A stretch of DNA of 64,000 nucleotides from Sulfuritalea sp. GTDB taxonomy: Bacteria > Pseudomonadota > Gammaproteobacteria > Burkholderiales > Rhodocyclaceae. Under the pieces are notes generated by a model. The model did not search any database and had not been told where the DNA came from. It saw only the letters and a program-made list of their open reading frames with translations. Shown here piece by piece: positions 43,901 to 52,177 of the stretch. Within the stretch, counting starts at the first letter, position 1. Each line of letters starts with the position of its first letter. Made by a program: the position numbers and the translations under genes. The DNA lies in contig JALNZB010000019.1 of NCBI GenBank assembly GCA_023229545.1, forward strand, positions 1-64,000, given 5' to 3'.

Positions 43901-44392
43901 CACGCTGTATTCGCCGGCGGCGACGACCTGGGTGACATGCTGGTAGCCGGCCAGCGTGAGCTGTGCGCGCAGCTTGTCGAGTTCCAGTCGCTCGCCCTTT
44001 TTCATGAAGAAGGTATGACCGGCGAGAAAGGCCGGCGGCGCGAGGCGCGTGATCGCGGTCGAGGCGGCAGTGATAAGCACCTCGCATTCGCCACGCGATA
44101 CTGCGTACAGGGTCGCCAGCCGTTCCGAAATCAGGTCCTGATGCGGCGAGAAATTGTCGTAAGGCAGGGTCTCCCAGTCCGGCAACAGATGCACGCGCAG
44201 GGTGGGCGCAAGCCATGCGATTTCTTCGGCCAGGCGCTGGGCTTCGAGTGGACTGGCGGCGACCACCGCCAGGACGCGGCCTGGCCGAGCCAGTTGTGCC
44301 AACGCCAGTGCATCGGCAGACGCTGCCAGCGGCGGCAGATCAAGGCGCTGGCCGGGTTTGGGTAGTACGGGGAGCGACAGCAGGGACTTCAT
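40973..44392 (-). CDS. mfd: Transcription-repair coupling factor Mfd
   Basis: A 1139-residue helicase-translocase that removes stalled RNA polymerase and recruits UvrA. The UvrB-like N-terminal domains, the RNA polymerase interaction domain (VGDPVVHESHGIGRYLGL), Walker A GDVGFGKTEVAMRAAF, DEEHRFGVRQKE, TATPIPRTL and the C-terminal TRCF domain are present. Length is normal. Residues 340-346 (VGAGGAA) are encoded by a dispersed repeat and lie in the poorly conserved region between the N-terminal domains. A second copy of the repeat lies upstream near the promoter. Confidence 0.95.
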   Translation of the reverse strand: MKSLLSLPVLPKPGQRLDLPPLAASADALALAQLARPGRVLAVVAASPLEAQRLAEEIAWLAPTLRVHLLPDWETLPYDNFSPHQDLISERLATLYAVSRGECEVLITAASTAITRLAPPAFLAGHTFFMKKGERLELDKLRAQLTLAGYQHVTQVVAAGEYSVRGGLIDLFPMGTALPYRIELFDDEVETIRSFDVDSQRTLYPVPEIRLLPAREFPAGDAGRTTFRQRFREAFEGDASRISLYKDVSNGILPAGIEYYLPLFFESTATLFDYLPQDATLLLHGDVPGAIAEFWADLQGRYRMLGGDRSRPVLPPTELFLRDEEFFVRAKALPQLIARVGAGGAATLPPLAVDRRADDPLAALRGFLGLFEGRILLLAESAGRRQTLNDYLVEYALPVIACESFAAFLAADDAFMLGVGPLSGGFLLDSFAIITENELYAATARPRGRRSDARRANLDGWLRDLSELKVGDPVVHESHGIGRYLGLLHMDFGEGDTEFLHLEYADGAKLYVPVAQLQVISRYSGADPDSIQLHTLGSGQWEKARKKAAEQVHDTAAELLHLYAQRAAREGHQFSFKQHDLEAFADGFGFEETPDQQTAINAVIEDMKSGKPMDRLVCGDVGFGKTEVAMRAAFVAVTDGKQVAILCPTTLLAEQHYQNFADRFASWPIKVAEISRFKSAREQDEAVALLAQGKIDILIGTHRLLQKDVAFERLGLIIIDEEHRFGVRQKEALKALRASVDVLTLTATPIPRTLGLSLEGLRDFSVIATPPQKRLAIKTFVTKWSNGQVREACLREFKRGGQVYFLHNEVDTIENMKERLQTLLPEARIVVGHGQLPERELERVMREFTQQKHNLLLCSTIIETGIDNPHANTIVINRADKFGLAQLHQLRGRVGRSHHQAYAYLLTHEDAKPTAQAKRRLEAIQAMEELGSGFFLAMHDLEIRGAGEVLGESQSGEIHEIGFALYTNMLNAAVRALKAGEKVPDLTQPLSITSEINLRVPALLTNDYCPDVHERLTLYKRLANCDSEDELRGMQEELIDRYGEMPAQTLALMETHRLRLAGRSLGLAKLDAGPAAIQLQFVPNPPIDPANIIRLLQSDRSFKLAGQNKLLWQKPSANLKERVGAVKELFMKLKPVDKK
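43355..43381 (-). repeat. Dispersed repeat copy inside mfd
   Basis: The coding strand reads GCAAGAGTCGGCGCTGGCGG followed by GGCGGCG, in frame as ARVGAGGAA. The GCAAGAGTCGGCGCTGGC part is identical to the copy at the left window edge. Confidence 0.75.
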
Positions 44393-44419
44393 GGAATGCG
44401 GGTTGCTGATGGGCTGCGA

Positions 44420-44425
44420 ATTATA
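44420..44425 (-). promoter_or_regulatory. mfd: Candidate -10 box of mfd
   Basis: On the minus strand a consensus TATAAT occurs 28 bases before the mfd ATG within GCGTATAATTCGC. No good -35 box is found at the usual distance; the upstream spacer is occupied by a dispersed repeat copy. Confidence 0.4.
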
Positions 44426-44430
44426 CGCAG

Positions 44431-44457
44431 CGCCGTCCCGTCAGCGCCGACTATTGG
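44431..44457 (-). repeat. Dispersed repeat copy in the mfd promoter region
   Basis: The minus strand reads AATAGTCGGCGCTGACGGGA followed by CGGCG. It matches the start of the 64-bp long form (AATAGTCGGCGCCGACGGTA in copy A) with two differences, linking the short and long forms. Confidence 0.75.
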
Positions 44458-44604
44458 CTATAGCCGCCGCTATTCATTTCCGGCCAGTTGCAAGCGATGC
44501 GGTCAGATAGCGATCATTGCCAGTCGGAAAACCTGTTGGCTTCGTCGTGCTCCAAAAAACTGACTGGCGGCAACGCCGCAAAGGGGTAGTTTTCCGCGCC
44601 ACAA

Positions 44605-45297
44605 TTACTCGGTCACGAAGCGGTAGCCGACGCCGGTTTCGGTCAGTATGTGGCGCGGGCGGGCCGGGTCGGCTTCGATCTTCTTGCGCAAAGCTCCCAT
44701 GTAAACGCGGACGTAATGGGCGTCTTCGGCATGGCTTGGTCCCCACACGGTTTTCAGCAACTGGCGGTGGGTGAGCACGCAGCCGGGGCTGGCCAGCAGG
44801 CTGGTGAGCAGGCGGTATTCGATGGGAGTCAGGTGCAACGGCGCGCCATCCTTTTCCACGGTGCGCTTGGCCAGATCGACTTTGACGCCGCCGAAGCTGA
44901 TGACCGCCGAGGGATCGGCGGCGACGCCGCGCCGGCGCAGGTGGGCGCGGACGCGGGCGGCGAGTTCGGCGGTACCGAAGGGTTTGGTCAGATAGTCGTC
45001 GGCGCCGGCATCCAGTGCACGCACCTTTTCCGCCTCCTCGGCGCGAGCCGAGAGGACGATGACGGGAATCGTCGACCAGGCGCGCAGCTCGCGGATGAAA
45101 TCGACGCCGTCGCCGTCGGGCAGGCCGAGATCGAGCACCACCAGGTCGGGGCGGCGGGTGCCGGCCTCGATCAGGCCACGCTGGAGGCCGGCGGCCTCGA
45201 ACACCTCGCAACCTTCGGCTTCGAGCGCGAGGCGGACGAAGCGGCGGATGGTGGCTTCATCCTCGATGAGGATGACATGGGGGCGCAGATCGCTCAT
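44605..45297 (-). CDS. kdpE: Response regulator KdpE
   Basis: A 230-residue OmpR-type regulator: receiver domain with VILIEDEATIRR, phospho-acceptor in LVVLDLGLPDGDG and LTKPFGTAELAARVRAHLRR, then a winged helix with LTPIEYRLLTSLL, the DNA-contacting RVYMGALRKKIE and the C-terminal GVGYRF. It activates kdp transcription under potassium limitation or osmotic stress. It is the last gene of the potassium operon, 9 bases after kdpD. Confidence 0.95.
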   Translation of the reverse strand: MSDLRPHVILIEDEATIRRFVRLALEAEGCEVFEAAGLQRGLIEAGTRRPDLVVLDLGLPDGDGVDFIRELRAWSTIPVIVLSARAEEAEKVRALDAGADDYLTKPFGTAELAARVRAHLRRRGVAADPSAVISFGGVKVDLAKRTVEKDGAPLHLTPIEYRLLTSLLASPGCVLTHRQLLKTVWGPSHAEDAHYVRVYMGALRKKIEADPARPRHILTETGVGYRFVTE

Positions 45298-45306
45298 GGC
45301 GCGATG

Positions 45307-48000
45307 TTACGCTGCGGCTTCCTGTTCGACCGTCGGCGGCACGCCGCGCGGCAAGGTGAACAGCATGCGCGCGCCGTGGGGTTCGACGTTTTCGGCGCGG
45401 ATGCGGCCGCCGTGGGCTTCGACGATGGTGCGGCAGATGGCGAGGCCGAGGCCGACGCCGGGCGTGGCGCTTTCCTTTTCGCCGCGCTCGAACTTGCGGA
45501 AAATGTCTTCCTCGCGGCCACGCGGCAGGCCGGGGCCGTCGTCCTCGACGCGCACCTCGACCATGTCGCCGGCATTGCGGGCGCCGATCACGATGCGGCT
45601 GCCATCCGGCGTGTATTTCGCCGTGTTTTCCAGCAGATTGGCCAGCACCCGCTCGATCAGCACGGCGTCGAACTCGACCAGCGGCAGATCGGCATCGAGC
45701 TGGATGTCCACGCGCCGTGTCGCCAGCGCCGACTCTACGGTTTTGAGGGCGCTGCCGACGACTTCTTCGAGCGGCTGCCATTGCCGGTTGAGTTGTATCC
45801 GCCCGGCCTGGAGGCGGGCCATGTCGAGCAGTTTGCCGACCAGGGCGCTCATGCGCAGCGATTCGTCGCGCACGGCGCGGGCCAGTTCGTCCTGCTCGGT
45901 TGAAAGCGGCGGGCGGGTCAGGCGCAGGGCGTCGGCGAGGCCGACCAGAGCCGTCAGCGGCGTGCGCAGATCATGCGACATCGCCGCTAGCAGCGAATTG
46001 CGCAGTTGCTCCGATTCCATCTGCACGGTGGTTGCCTGGGCGACGTCAACGTAATGCATGCGCTCGACGGCGATGGCCACCAGGGCGGCAAAGGTGTCGA
46101 GCTGGCGGCGGGCTTCCGGGCCTTGCACCGCAAGCGGGTCGCGCGGGGCGACGACGAGCACGCCACGGGTGCGCATCGGCGCCCGCAGCGGCAGATAGAG
46201 GAGGGGGCTGCCGGGCAGAGTGTCGGTGCCCAGCCCGGCGGCCTCGCCATGGTCGAAGGTCCAGCGGGCGATGCCGTCATCCACGGCAGGACGCCCGCCT
46301 ATGCCGGCCTTGGTGGCGAACAGCGGCGGTCGCAGTCGGTCCTCGGCGTCGGTCAGTATCAGCGCCGCGCCGGCATCGAACTCGATGGCGAGAAAATGTT
46401 CCGCCGCCTCGACGATCTGCTCCGGCATCAGGGCCGCCGAGAGATCCCGCGACATGCCGTAGAGAGCGTGCGCCCGCGCTTCGCGCTGTCGTGCCACGTC
46501 GGCTTGGCGCTTGTAGCGGGCCGTGAGCTGGCCGATGATCAAGGCCACGGTCAGCATCACGGCGAAGGTCATCAGGTACTGCATGTCGTTGACGGCAAAC
46601 GTGAAGCGCGGCGCGACGAAAAAGAAATCGAAGGCAGCGACGGCGAAGAAGGCCGCCGCCACCGCCGGCCCGCGACCGAGGCGGACGGCCGCCAGCACCA
46701 CGGCGAGCAGGAAAAACATGGCGATGTTGGTCAATTCGATCACGCCGGCCAACGGCATGGTCAGGGCCGTGGCGGCGGCGCAGATGCCGGCCGCCTTGGC
46801 ATAGGCGGGCCAGTCTTCGGTCGGTATTTCGCGGACGGCGACGGCAGCCTGCCGGCTGTCCTCGCTGCGCGCCACCTGGATCACGTCGAGGTCAGGTGCG
46901 GCATGGCCGATGCGGTCGGCGACGGAGCGATACCACGGTCGCCAGGGACGGGGATGGTCGCGCCCGACCAGGATGCGCGACAGGTTGGCGCGGCGGGCGT
47001 ATTCGATGGTCGCCGCCACCGGGTCGGGGCGGGCCAGGGTGGCGGTCTCGGCGCCGAGCGAAGCGGCCAGTTCCAGGGCGCGGACGATGCGCTGGCGTTG
47101 CGCCTCGGTATGCCGAACGGATTCCTGCGTCTCGACATGGATCGCATGCCAGGGCGCTTCCAGCTTTCCCGACAGGCGGGCACCGGTGCGCACCAGGCGC
47201 TCGGCCCCGGCGCCCGAGCCGATGCAGACCAGCAGCGCATCGCGGGTTTGCCAGACGGACTCCACCGAGGTTTCTCGGCGCCAGGCCAGCATGTCCTCGT
47301 CCACCCGGTCGGCGGTGCGACGCAGCGCCAGTTCGCGCAGGGCAATCAGGTTGCCCTTGCGGAAGAAATTGCGGATCGCCCGTTCCGCCTGCTGCGGCAG
47401 ATAGACCTTGCCTTCCTTCAGGCGCTGCAGGAGTTCGTCGGGCGGCAGGTCCACCAGCACGACTTCATCGGCGGCGTCGAAAACGTGATCGGGCACCGTT
47501 TCCCAGACGCGGATGCCGGCGATGCCGCTGACCACGTCGTTGAGGGTTTCCAGGTGCTGGACATTGACTGTCGAGTAAACGTCGATGCCGGCGGCCAGCA
47601 GTTCATCGATGTCCTGCCAGCGCTTCGGATGCCGCGAGCCAATGACATTGGAGTGGGCCAGCTCGTCCATCAAGATCAGGGCCGGGCGGCGCGCCAGGGC
47701 GGCGTCGAGATCGAACTCCTTCAGAATCTGGCCGCGATAGGGAATCTCGTGCGGGGCCAGGCGTTCGAGGCCGGCGACCAGGGCTTCGGTTTCCTTGCGG
47801 CCATGGGTCTCGACCACGCCGATCAGCACGTCGGCGCCGGTTTCCTGCTGACTGCGCGCGGCGCCGAGCATGGCGTAGGTCTTGCCGACGCCGGCCGAGG
47901 CGCCGAAGAAAATCTTCAGCTTGCCGCGCGCGGCCTTCGCCTCTTCCTGCTGGACGCGGGCCAGCAGGGCATCGGGGTCGGGACGGGCGCCGTCGCTCAT
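45307..48000 (-). CDS. kdpD: Sensor histidine kinase KdpD
   Basis: An 897-residue kinase. The N-terminal KdpD domain has Walker A GASAGVGKTYAML and is followed by a universal-stress-like domain (about 245-370), four transmembrane helices (about 395-495), a GAF-like domain, HisKA with MSHDLRTPLTAL, and an ATPase domain with GVGLGLAI. It senses potassium and controls KdpE. The ATG at 48000 overlaps the corA stop (ATGA), so it is translated with corA. Residues 755-763 (VESALATRR) are encoded by a dispersed repeat copy. Confidence 0.95.
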   Translation of the reverse strand: MSDGARPDPDALLARVQQEEAKAARGKLKIFFGASAGVGKTYAMLGAARSQQETGADVLIGVVETHGRKETEALVAGLERLAPHEIPYRGQILKEFDLDAALARRPALILMDELAHSNVIGSRHPKRWQDIDELLAAGIDVYSTVNVQHLETLNDVVSGIAGIRVWETVPDHVFDAADEVVLVDLPPDELLQRLKEGKVYLPQQAERAIRNFFRKGNLIALRELALRRTADRVDEDMLAWRRETSVESVWQTRDALLVCIGSGAGAERLVRTGARLSGKLEAPWHAIHVETQESVRHTEAQRQRIVRALELAASLGAETATLARPDPVAATIEYARRANLSRILVGRDHPRPWRPWYRSVADRIGHAAPDLDVIQVARSEDSRQAAVAVREIPTEDWPAYAKAAGICAAATALTMPLAGVIELTNIAMFFLLAVVLAAVRLGRGPAVAAAFFAVAAFDFFFVAPRFTFAVNDMQYLMTFAVMLTVALIIGQLTARYKRQADVARQREARAHALYGMSRDLSAALMPEQIVEAAEHFLAIEFDAGAALILTDAEDRLRPPLFATKAGIGGRPAVDDGIARWTFDHGEAAGLGTDTLPGSPLLYLPLRAPMRTRGVLVVAPRDPLAVQGPEARRQLDTFAALVAIAVERMHYVDVAQATTVQMESEQLRNSLLAAMSHDLRTPLTALVGLADALRLTRPPLSTEQDELARAVRDESLRMSALVGKLLDMARLQAGRIQLNRQWQPLEEVVGSALKTVESALATRRVDIQLDADLPLVEFDAVLIERVLANLLENTAKYTPDGSRIVIGARNAGDMVEVRVEDDGPGLPRGREEDIFRKFERGEKESATPGVGLGLAICRTIVEAHGGRIRAENVEPHGARMLFTLPRGVPPTVEQEAAA
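45713..45738 (-). repeat. Dispersed repeat copy inside kdpD
   Basis: The coding strand reads GAGTCGGCGCTGGCGACACG followed by GCG. The core is identical to the kdpA copy over AGTCGGCGCTGGCGACACGG, but it is used in another frame (ESALATRR). Confidence 0.7.
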
Positions 48001-48968
48001 AGCCAGCCCATGCGCCGGAAGCGGAAGAAGAGCAAGGCGCAAGCGCTGACAATGACGCCCAGCGCCAACGGGTAGCCGTATTCCCACTGCAATTCCGGCA
48101 TGGCCTTGAAGTTCATGCCCCAGATGCCGGCGAAGGCGGTGGCCACGGCGAATATGCCGGCCCAGGCCGCCAGCCGCTTGCCGACGTCGCTCTGCTCGAT
48201 GGCCACCGAGGAGAGGCTGACCTGGATCGCCGTGCCTATGGTGTCACGGATGGTTTCGAGCTGGGCGTTGATGCGCACCAGGTGGTCATAGACGTCGCGA
48301 AAATAGTCGCGGCTGTTGGCGCAGACCGGCGGCACGCGACCGCTGGTGAGCTTGGCCACGGCCTCCATGAGCGGTGCCACGGCGTGCTTGAGCGCCACCA
48401 TGCGGCGCTTGAGGTCGTACAGCCGCTCGATGTTGGTACGTGCAGCCCCTTTGTCGAAGATATGTTCCTCGACGGCTTCCAGTTCCGACTCGATGGCGTC
48501 GATCAGCGGGAAGTAGCGGTCGACCACGGCGTCCATGATGGCGTAGAGCACGAAACCGGCGCCATGGCTCAGCAGCTCGGGCTCGCGTTCGCAGCGCTCG
48601 CGCACGCCGAGCAGATGCTGGCTGCTGTGGTTGCGCACCGAGAGCACGAAGTTGTGGCCGACGAAAATGTCCACCTCGCCCACCGCGATCTCGCCGTGCT
48701 GCTGTTCCAGCAGATGGATGACGGCAAACAGGCTTTCGCCATAGCCATATTCCTCAATCTTCGGCCGCTGGTGACCCTTGTGCGCGTCCTCGACGGCCAG
48801 GGGATGCAGCGAGAATTCTTCGCGCATTTTTTCCAGCTCGGCATGGGACGCATCGCGCAGGGCGACCCAGACAAAACAGCCGGGGCGCTCCAGATAGTCG
48901 CTGATCTCCTCGATATCGAGATCAGCCAGCTTGCGCCCATCCTGATAGGCGACGCAGTTGATCAGCAT
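47997..48968 (-). CDS. corA: CorA family divalent cation transporter
   Basis: A 323-residue magnesium/cobalt channel: a cytoplasmic N-terminal domain, a long helix, and two C-terminal transmembrane helices with the GMN signature (IWGMNFK) at the end of the first. It starts with ATG at 48968 preceded by GGAGACC; a TTG at 48974 is less likely. It overlaps kdpD by four bases and lies between kdpC and kdpD. A CorA gene inside a kdp operon is unusual and suggests joint control of Mg2+ and K+ uptake. Confidence 0.93.
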   Translation of the reverse strand: MLINCVAYQDGRKLADLDIEEISDYLERPGCFVWVALRDASHAELEKMREEFSLHPLAVEDAHKGHQRPKIEEYGYGESLFAVIHLLEQQHGEIAVGEVDIFVGHNFVLSVRNHSSQHLLGVRERCEREPELLSHGAGFVLYAIMDAVVDRYFPLIDAIESELEAVEEHIFDKGAARTNIERLYDLKRRMVALKHAVAPLMEAVAKLTSGRVPPVCANSRDYFRDVYDHLVRINAQLETIRDTIGTAIQVSLSSVAIEQSDVGKRLAAWAGIFAVATAFAGIWGMNFKAMPELQWEYGYPLALGVIVSACALLFFRFRRMGWL

Positions 48969-49027
48969 GAACAAGGTCTCCGCAGATTATGGGAAAGCAA
49001 GGGCAGGTGGGAGCTTGTCCATTTGTT

Positions 49028-49153
49028 CTATTGTCCCTTCTTTTGCGCTCCGCATGGGTCTTTCCGACAACGCCACTCGACCATGGCCCAAGCCAGACCG
49101 AGAGGAACGAAAATCGCCGCGAGGGCGAGCAGGAGTGAGGCTATCTCGGTCAT
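49028..49153 (-). CDS. 41-residue single-helix membrane peptide
   Basis: A small gene whose ATG overlaps the stop of the preceding Rap1a-like gene (ATGA). It encodes 41 residues: a hydrophobic helix (IASLLLALAAIFVPLGLAWA, residues 4-23) followed by a short basic tail with two cysteines (VEWRCRKDPCGAQKKGQ). Tight coupling inside the operon and the typical membrane-peptide layout support it as real. Function is unknown; it may assist CorA or Kdp as small regulators do. Confidence 0.6.
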   Translation of the reverse strand: MTEIASLLLALAAIFVPLGLAWAMVEWRCRKDPCGAQKKGQ

Positions 49154-49482
49154 TTCTTGTTACATGGGAACTCGGTTGCCAAAGCATCGCCGACGACAGA
49201 TGCGGCGCGCTGGTTCAGGTAATCCGGGTGCGATTTTATGAACTGGCTGACGGTTTGAAAAATACGCTCTTCAGTCACTTGGGATTTTGGGCACCAAGAT
49301 ACCCCGAAAGTCGCATCCGCCACGCCCGCCACATAACCTTTGGCAAATGTTGGTTTGTCTACATGGAGCTTGGAGGCCAGGCTTGTGACCAGTTCTTCCA
49401 GGTCTCCACCGCTGCGAAAATAGCCGGCAGCTTGGGCCTGACCAAGGGTCATGAATAGCGAAAGGAAGAAGAGTATTTTCAT
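49150..49482 (-). CDS. Rap1a/Tai-like periplasmic protein
   Basis: A 110-residue protein with a signal peptide (KILFFLSLFMTLGQAQA) and a mature part that fits the Rap1a/Tai immunity fold: KGYVAGVADATFG, Cys64 (SWCPK), IKSHPDYLNQRAASVVGDAL and a final FPC (Cys107), the two cysteines likely forming the family's disulfide. Members include immunity proteins to type VI amidase effectors, but many are orphans in housekeeping settings. It begins 26 bases after kdpC and overlaps the next small gene. No effector gene is adjacent, so an immunity role is doubtful. Confidence 0.75.
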   Translation of the reverse strand: MKILFFLSLFMTLGQAQAAGYFRSGGDLEELVTSLASKLHVDKPTFAKGYVAGVADATFGVSWCPKSQVTEERIFQTVSQFIKSHPDYLNQRAASVVGDALATEFPCNKK

Positions 49483-49508
49483 GAAGTCTCGTTTCCGAAG
49501 ATGACACT

Positions 49509-50084
49509 TCAATGGTGTTGCTCATCGAGCGCCAGATTGAGTTTGAGGACATGGACGCGCGGCTCGCCGAAGACGCCTAACTCGCGGCCTTCGGTGTGGC
49601 GGGCGACGAGCTGGCGCACCAGCTTGGCGTCGAGCTGGCGGACACGGGCGACGCGCTCCGCCTGGTAGTCGGCGGCAGCCGGGCTGATGTGCGGGTCCAG
49701 CCCGCTGGCCGAGGCCGTCACCAGATCGATGGGCACTGGCCGCGTGTTGCCGGGATCGGCGGCGCGCAGGGCCTCGACGCGGCCTTTGACGGCATCGACC
49801 AAGGCCGGATTGAGCGGCCCCACATTCGAGCCGGAAGACGAGCCGGCGTTGTAGGGCTGCGGCGAAGTCGCCGAGGGGCGGCCCCAGAAATACTTGGGCT
49901 CGGTGAAGTTCTGTCCGATCAGTTCGGAACCGACCGGCTTGCCCTCCTTGACGATCAGGCTGCCCTTGGCGGCGGCGGGAAAAGCCAGTTGCGCGACGCC
50001 GGTCACCACGCCCGGATAGAGCAGGCCGGTGACGACTGACAGCAGGACGAACAGCGAAACCGCGGGTCGAATCAGGGTTTTCAT
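49509..50084 (-). CDS. kdpC: Potassium-transporting ATPase subunit KdpC
   Basis: A 191-residue subunit with one N-terminal transmembrane helix (IRPAVSLFVLLSVVTGLLYP) and the conserved periplasmic motifs GSELIGQNF, YFWGRPSAT, NPALVDAV, LVTASASGLDPHISPAAA and GVFGEPRVHVLKLNLAL. It stabilises KdpA-KdpB and may bind ATP cooperatively. The ATG at 50084 was chosen since GAGGAG lies 6 bases before it. It lies 10 bases after kdpB. Confidence 0.96.
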   Translation of the reverse strand: MKTLIRPAVSLFVLLSVVTGLLYPGVVTGVAQLAFPAAAKGSLIVKEGKPVGSELIGQNFTEPKYFWGRPSATSPQPYNAGSSSGSNVGPLNPALVDAVKGRVEALRAADPGNTRPVPIDLVTASASGLDPHISPAAADYQAERVARVRQLDAKLVRQLVARHTEGRELGVFGEPRVHVLKLNLALDEQHH

Positions 50085-50094
50085 GACCATCTCC

Positions 50095-52161
50095 TCAGGC
50101 CAGGCCGGCAGCGGCCAGCAAGATGTCGATCAGCTTGATGCCGATAAAAGGTGCGACCAGCCCGCCCAGCCCGTACACGGCGAGGTTGCGGCGCAGCAGG
50201 GCGGCGGCGCCGTCCGGGCGGTACTGCACGCCCTTCAGCGCCAGCGGAATCAGCGCGATGATGATCAGGGCATTGAAGATCACTGCCGAGAGAATGGCCG
50301 AAGACGGACTGGCCAGCCCCATCACGTTGAGCGCCGCGAGGGCGGGGTAGGTCGTGACGAAGGCCGCCGGGATGATGGCGAAATACTTGGCGACATCGTT
50401 GGCGACACTGAAGGTGGTTAGCGCGCCGCGCGTCATCAGCATCTGCTTGCCGGTCTCGACGACTTCGATCAGCTTGGTCGGGTTCGAATCCAGGTCGACC
50501 ATGTTGCCGGCCTCCTTGGCGGCTTGGGTGCCGGTGTTCATGGCCACAGCGACGTCGGCTTGGGCCAGCGCCGGAGCGTCGTTGGTGCCGTCGCCGGTCA
50601 TTGCCACCAGGCGTCCTTCAGCCTGGTACTGGCGGATCAGGACCAGCTTGGCTTCCGGCGTGGCTTCCGCGAGGAAGTCATCCACCCCGGCTTCGGCGGC
50701 GATGGCAGCGGCGGTGAGGCGGTTGTCGCCGGTGATCATCACCGTCTTGATGCCCATGCGGCGCAGTTCGGCGAAACGTTCCTTGATGCCGCCCTTGACG
50801 ATGTCCTTGAGTTCGACGACGCCGAGAACCCGTGTGCCATCGGCCACCACCAGCGGCGTGCTGCCACGGCGGGACACTTCCTCGACGATGCCGAGTACCG
50901 ACATCGGCACGGTACCGCCCAGCACCTCGACGTGCTTGCGCACAGCTTCGGCGGCACCCTTGCGGATCTGACGATCATGCACGTCTACACCGCTCATCCG
51001 TGTCTGCGCCGAGAAATGCACGAACCTGGCTTCCAGCGCGTGCAAATCGCGCTCGCGCAGGTTGAAGCGCTGCTTGGCAAGTATCACTATGCTGCGGCCT
51101 TCCGGCGTCTCGTCAGCCAGCGAAGCGAGTTGCGCGGCGTCGGCCAGTTCCTCTTCGCGCACACCGTCGGCGGGCAGGAAGGCGGCGGCCTGGCGGTTGC
51201 CCAGGGTGATGGTGCCGGTCTTGTCCAGCAGCAGCACGTCCACGTCGCCGGCGGCTTCTACGGCGCGGCCTGAGGTGGCGATGACATTGGCCTGCATCAT
51301 GCGGCTCATGCCGGCGACGCCAACCGCCGAGAGCAGGCCGGCGATGGTGGTCGGGATCAGGCAGACCAGCAATGCGATGAGCACCGTGATGCTGACCGCC
51401 GTGCCGCCACCGCCGACTTTCACCGCGAAGACCGAGAAGGGCAGCAGGGTCACGGTGACGCCGAGGAAGACGATGGTCAGCGCGGCGAGCAGGATGACCA
51501 GGGCGATCTCGTTGGGCGTCTTCTGCCGTTTGGCGCTCTCGACCATGGCGATCATGCGGTCCACGAAAGTCTCGCCCGGATTGACGGTAACGCGCACCAC
51601 CAGCCAGTCGGAAAGCACGCGCGTGCCGCCGGTCACGGCCGAGAAGTCGCCGCCGGATTCACGGATTACCGGCGCCGATTCGCCGGTGATGGCCGACTCA
51701 TCCACCGAGGCGACCCCCTCGATCACGTCGCCGTCGGCGGGAATCGTCTCGCCGCTGTGCACCAGCACGATATCGCCGATGCGCAGATCGGTGGCAGACA
51801 CCGTATGCCATTCGGCATGCACACTGGGACCGTGCAGTTTCTTGGCCGAAGTCTCCTTTTGCAGACCGCGCAGTGACGCTGCCTGGGCCTTGCTGCGACC
51901 CTCCGCCAAGGCTTCGGCGAAGTTGGCGAAGAGCACGGTGAACCACAGCCAGAGGGCGATGGCTAGGATGAACGCGCTACGTTCGGTGCTGTTGTCATTG
52001 AGCGAGTCGAGCCAAATGAGCGTGGTCAGAATCGAGCCGACATAGACCACGAACATCACCGGATTGCGCCACTGCACGCGCGGGTTCAGCTTGCGTAAAG
52101 CGTCGACGACGGCCGGCTTCACCAGCACCGGGTCGAACAGGGAAAAGGTTTTGCGTGTCAT
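50095..52161 (-). CDS. kdpB: Potassium-transporting P-type ATPase subunit KdpB
   Basis: A 688-residue P-type ATPase catalytic subunit that couples ATP hydrolysis to K+ entry through KdpA. The phosphorylation motif DKTGTITLG, TGES actuator motif, MTGDGTNDAPALAQADVAVAMN in the hinge region and six to seven transmembrane helices are present. It lies 16 bases downstream of kdpA, with GGAG before the ATG. Confidence 0.97.
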   Translation of the reverse strand: MTRKTFSLFDPVLVKPAVVDALRKLNPRVQWRNPVMFVVYVGSILTTLIWLDSLNDNSTERSAFILAIALWLWFTVLFANFAEALAEGRSKAQAASLRGLQKETSAKKLHGPSVHAEWHTVSATDLRIGDIVLVHSGETIPADGDVIEGVASVDESAITGESAPVIRESGGDFSAVTGGTRVLSDWLVVRVTVNPGETFVDRMIAMVESAKRQKTPNEIALVILLAALTIVFLGVTVTLLPFSVFAVKVGGGGTAVSITVLIALLVCLIPTTIAGLLSAVGVAGMSRMMQANVIATSGRAVEAAGDVDVLLLDKTGTITLGNRQAAAFLPADGVREEELADAAQLASLADETPEGRSIVILAKQRFNLRERDLHALEARFVHFSAQTRMSGVDVHDRQIRKGAAEAVRKHVEVLGGTVPMSVLGIVEEVSRRGSTPLVVADGTRVLGVVELKDIVKGGIKERFAELRRMGIKTVMITGDNRLTAAAIAAEAGVDDFLAEATPEAKLVLIRQYQAEGRLVAMTGDGTNDAPALAQADVAVAMNTGTQAAKEAGNMVDLDSNPTKLIEVVETGKQMLMTRGALTTFSVANDVAKYFAIIPAAFVTTYPALAALNVMGLASPSSAILSAVIFNALIIIALIPLALKGVQYRPDGAAALLRRNLAVYGLGGLVAPFIGIKLIDILLAAAGLA

Positions 52162-52177
52162 GGGGTTCTCCAGCGAA

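Noticed and set aside
41516..44365. 949-codon open frame on the plus strand
   Set aside because: It is antisense to mfd throughout; its composition is typical of the reverse frame of GC-rich coding DNA and no domain is recognisable.
44474..44604. Separate small gene or terminator between kdpE and mfd
   Set aside because: GCCAGTC and GACTGGC pair only over a loop of more than 40 bases with no T tract, and no frame with a start and ribosome binding site is seen.
46006..48075. 689-codon open frame on the plus strand
   Set aside because: Antisense to kdpD, whose full set of motifs establishes the real strand.
49150..49482. Type VI secretion immunity module
   Set aside because: The Rap1a-like protein has no amidase effector or secretion gene beside it; the kdp operon context argues for a housekeeping or unknown role.
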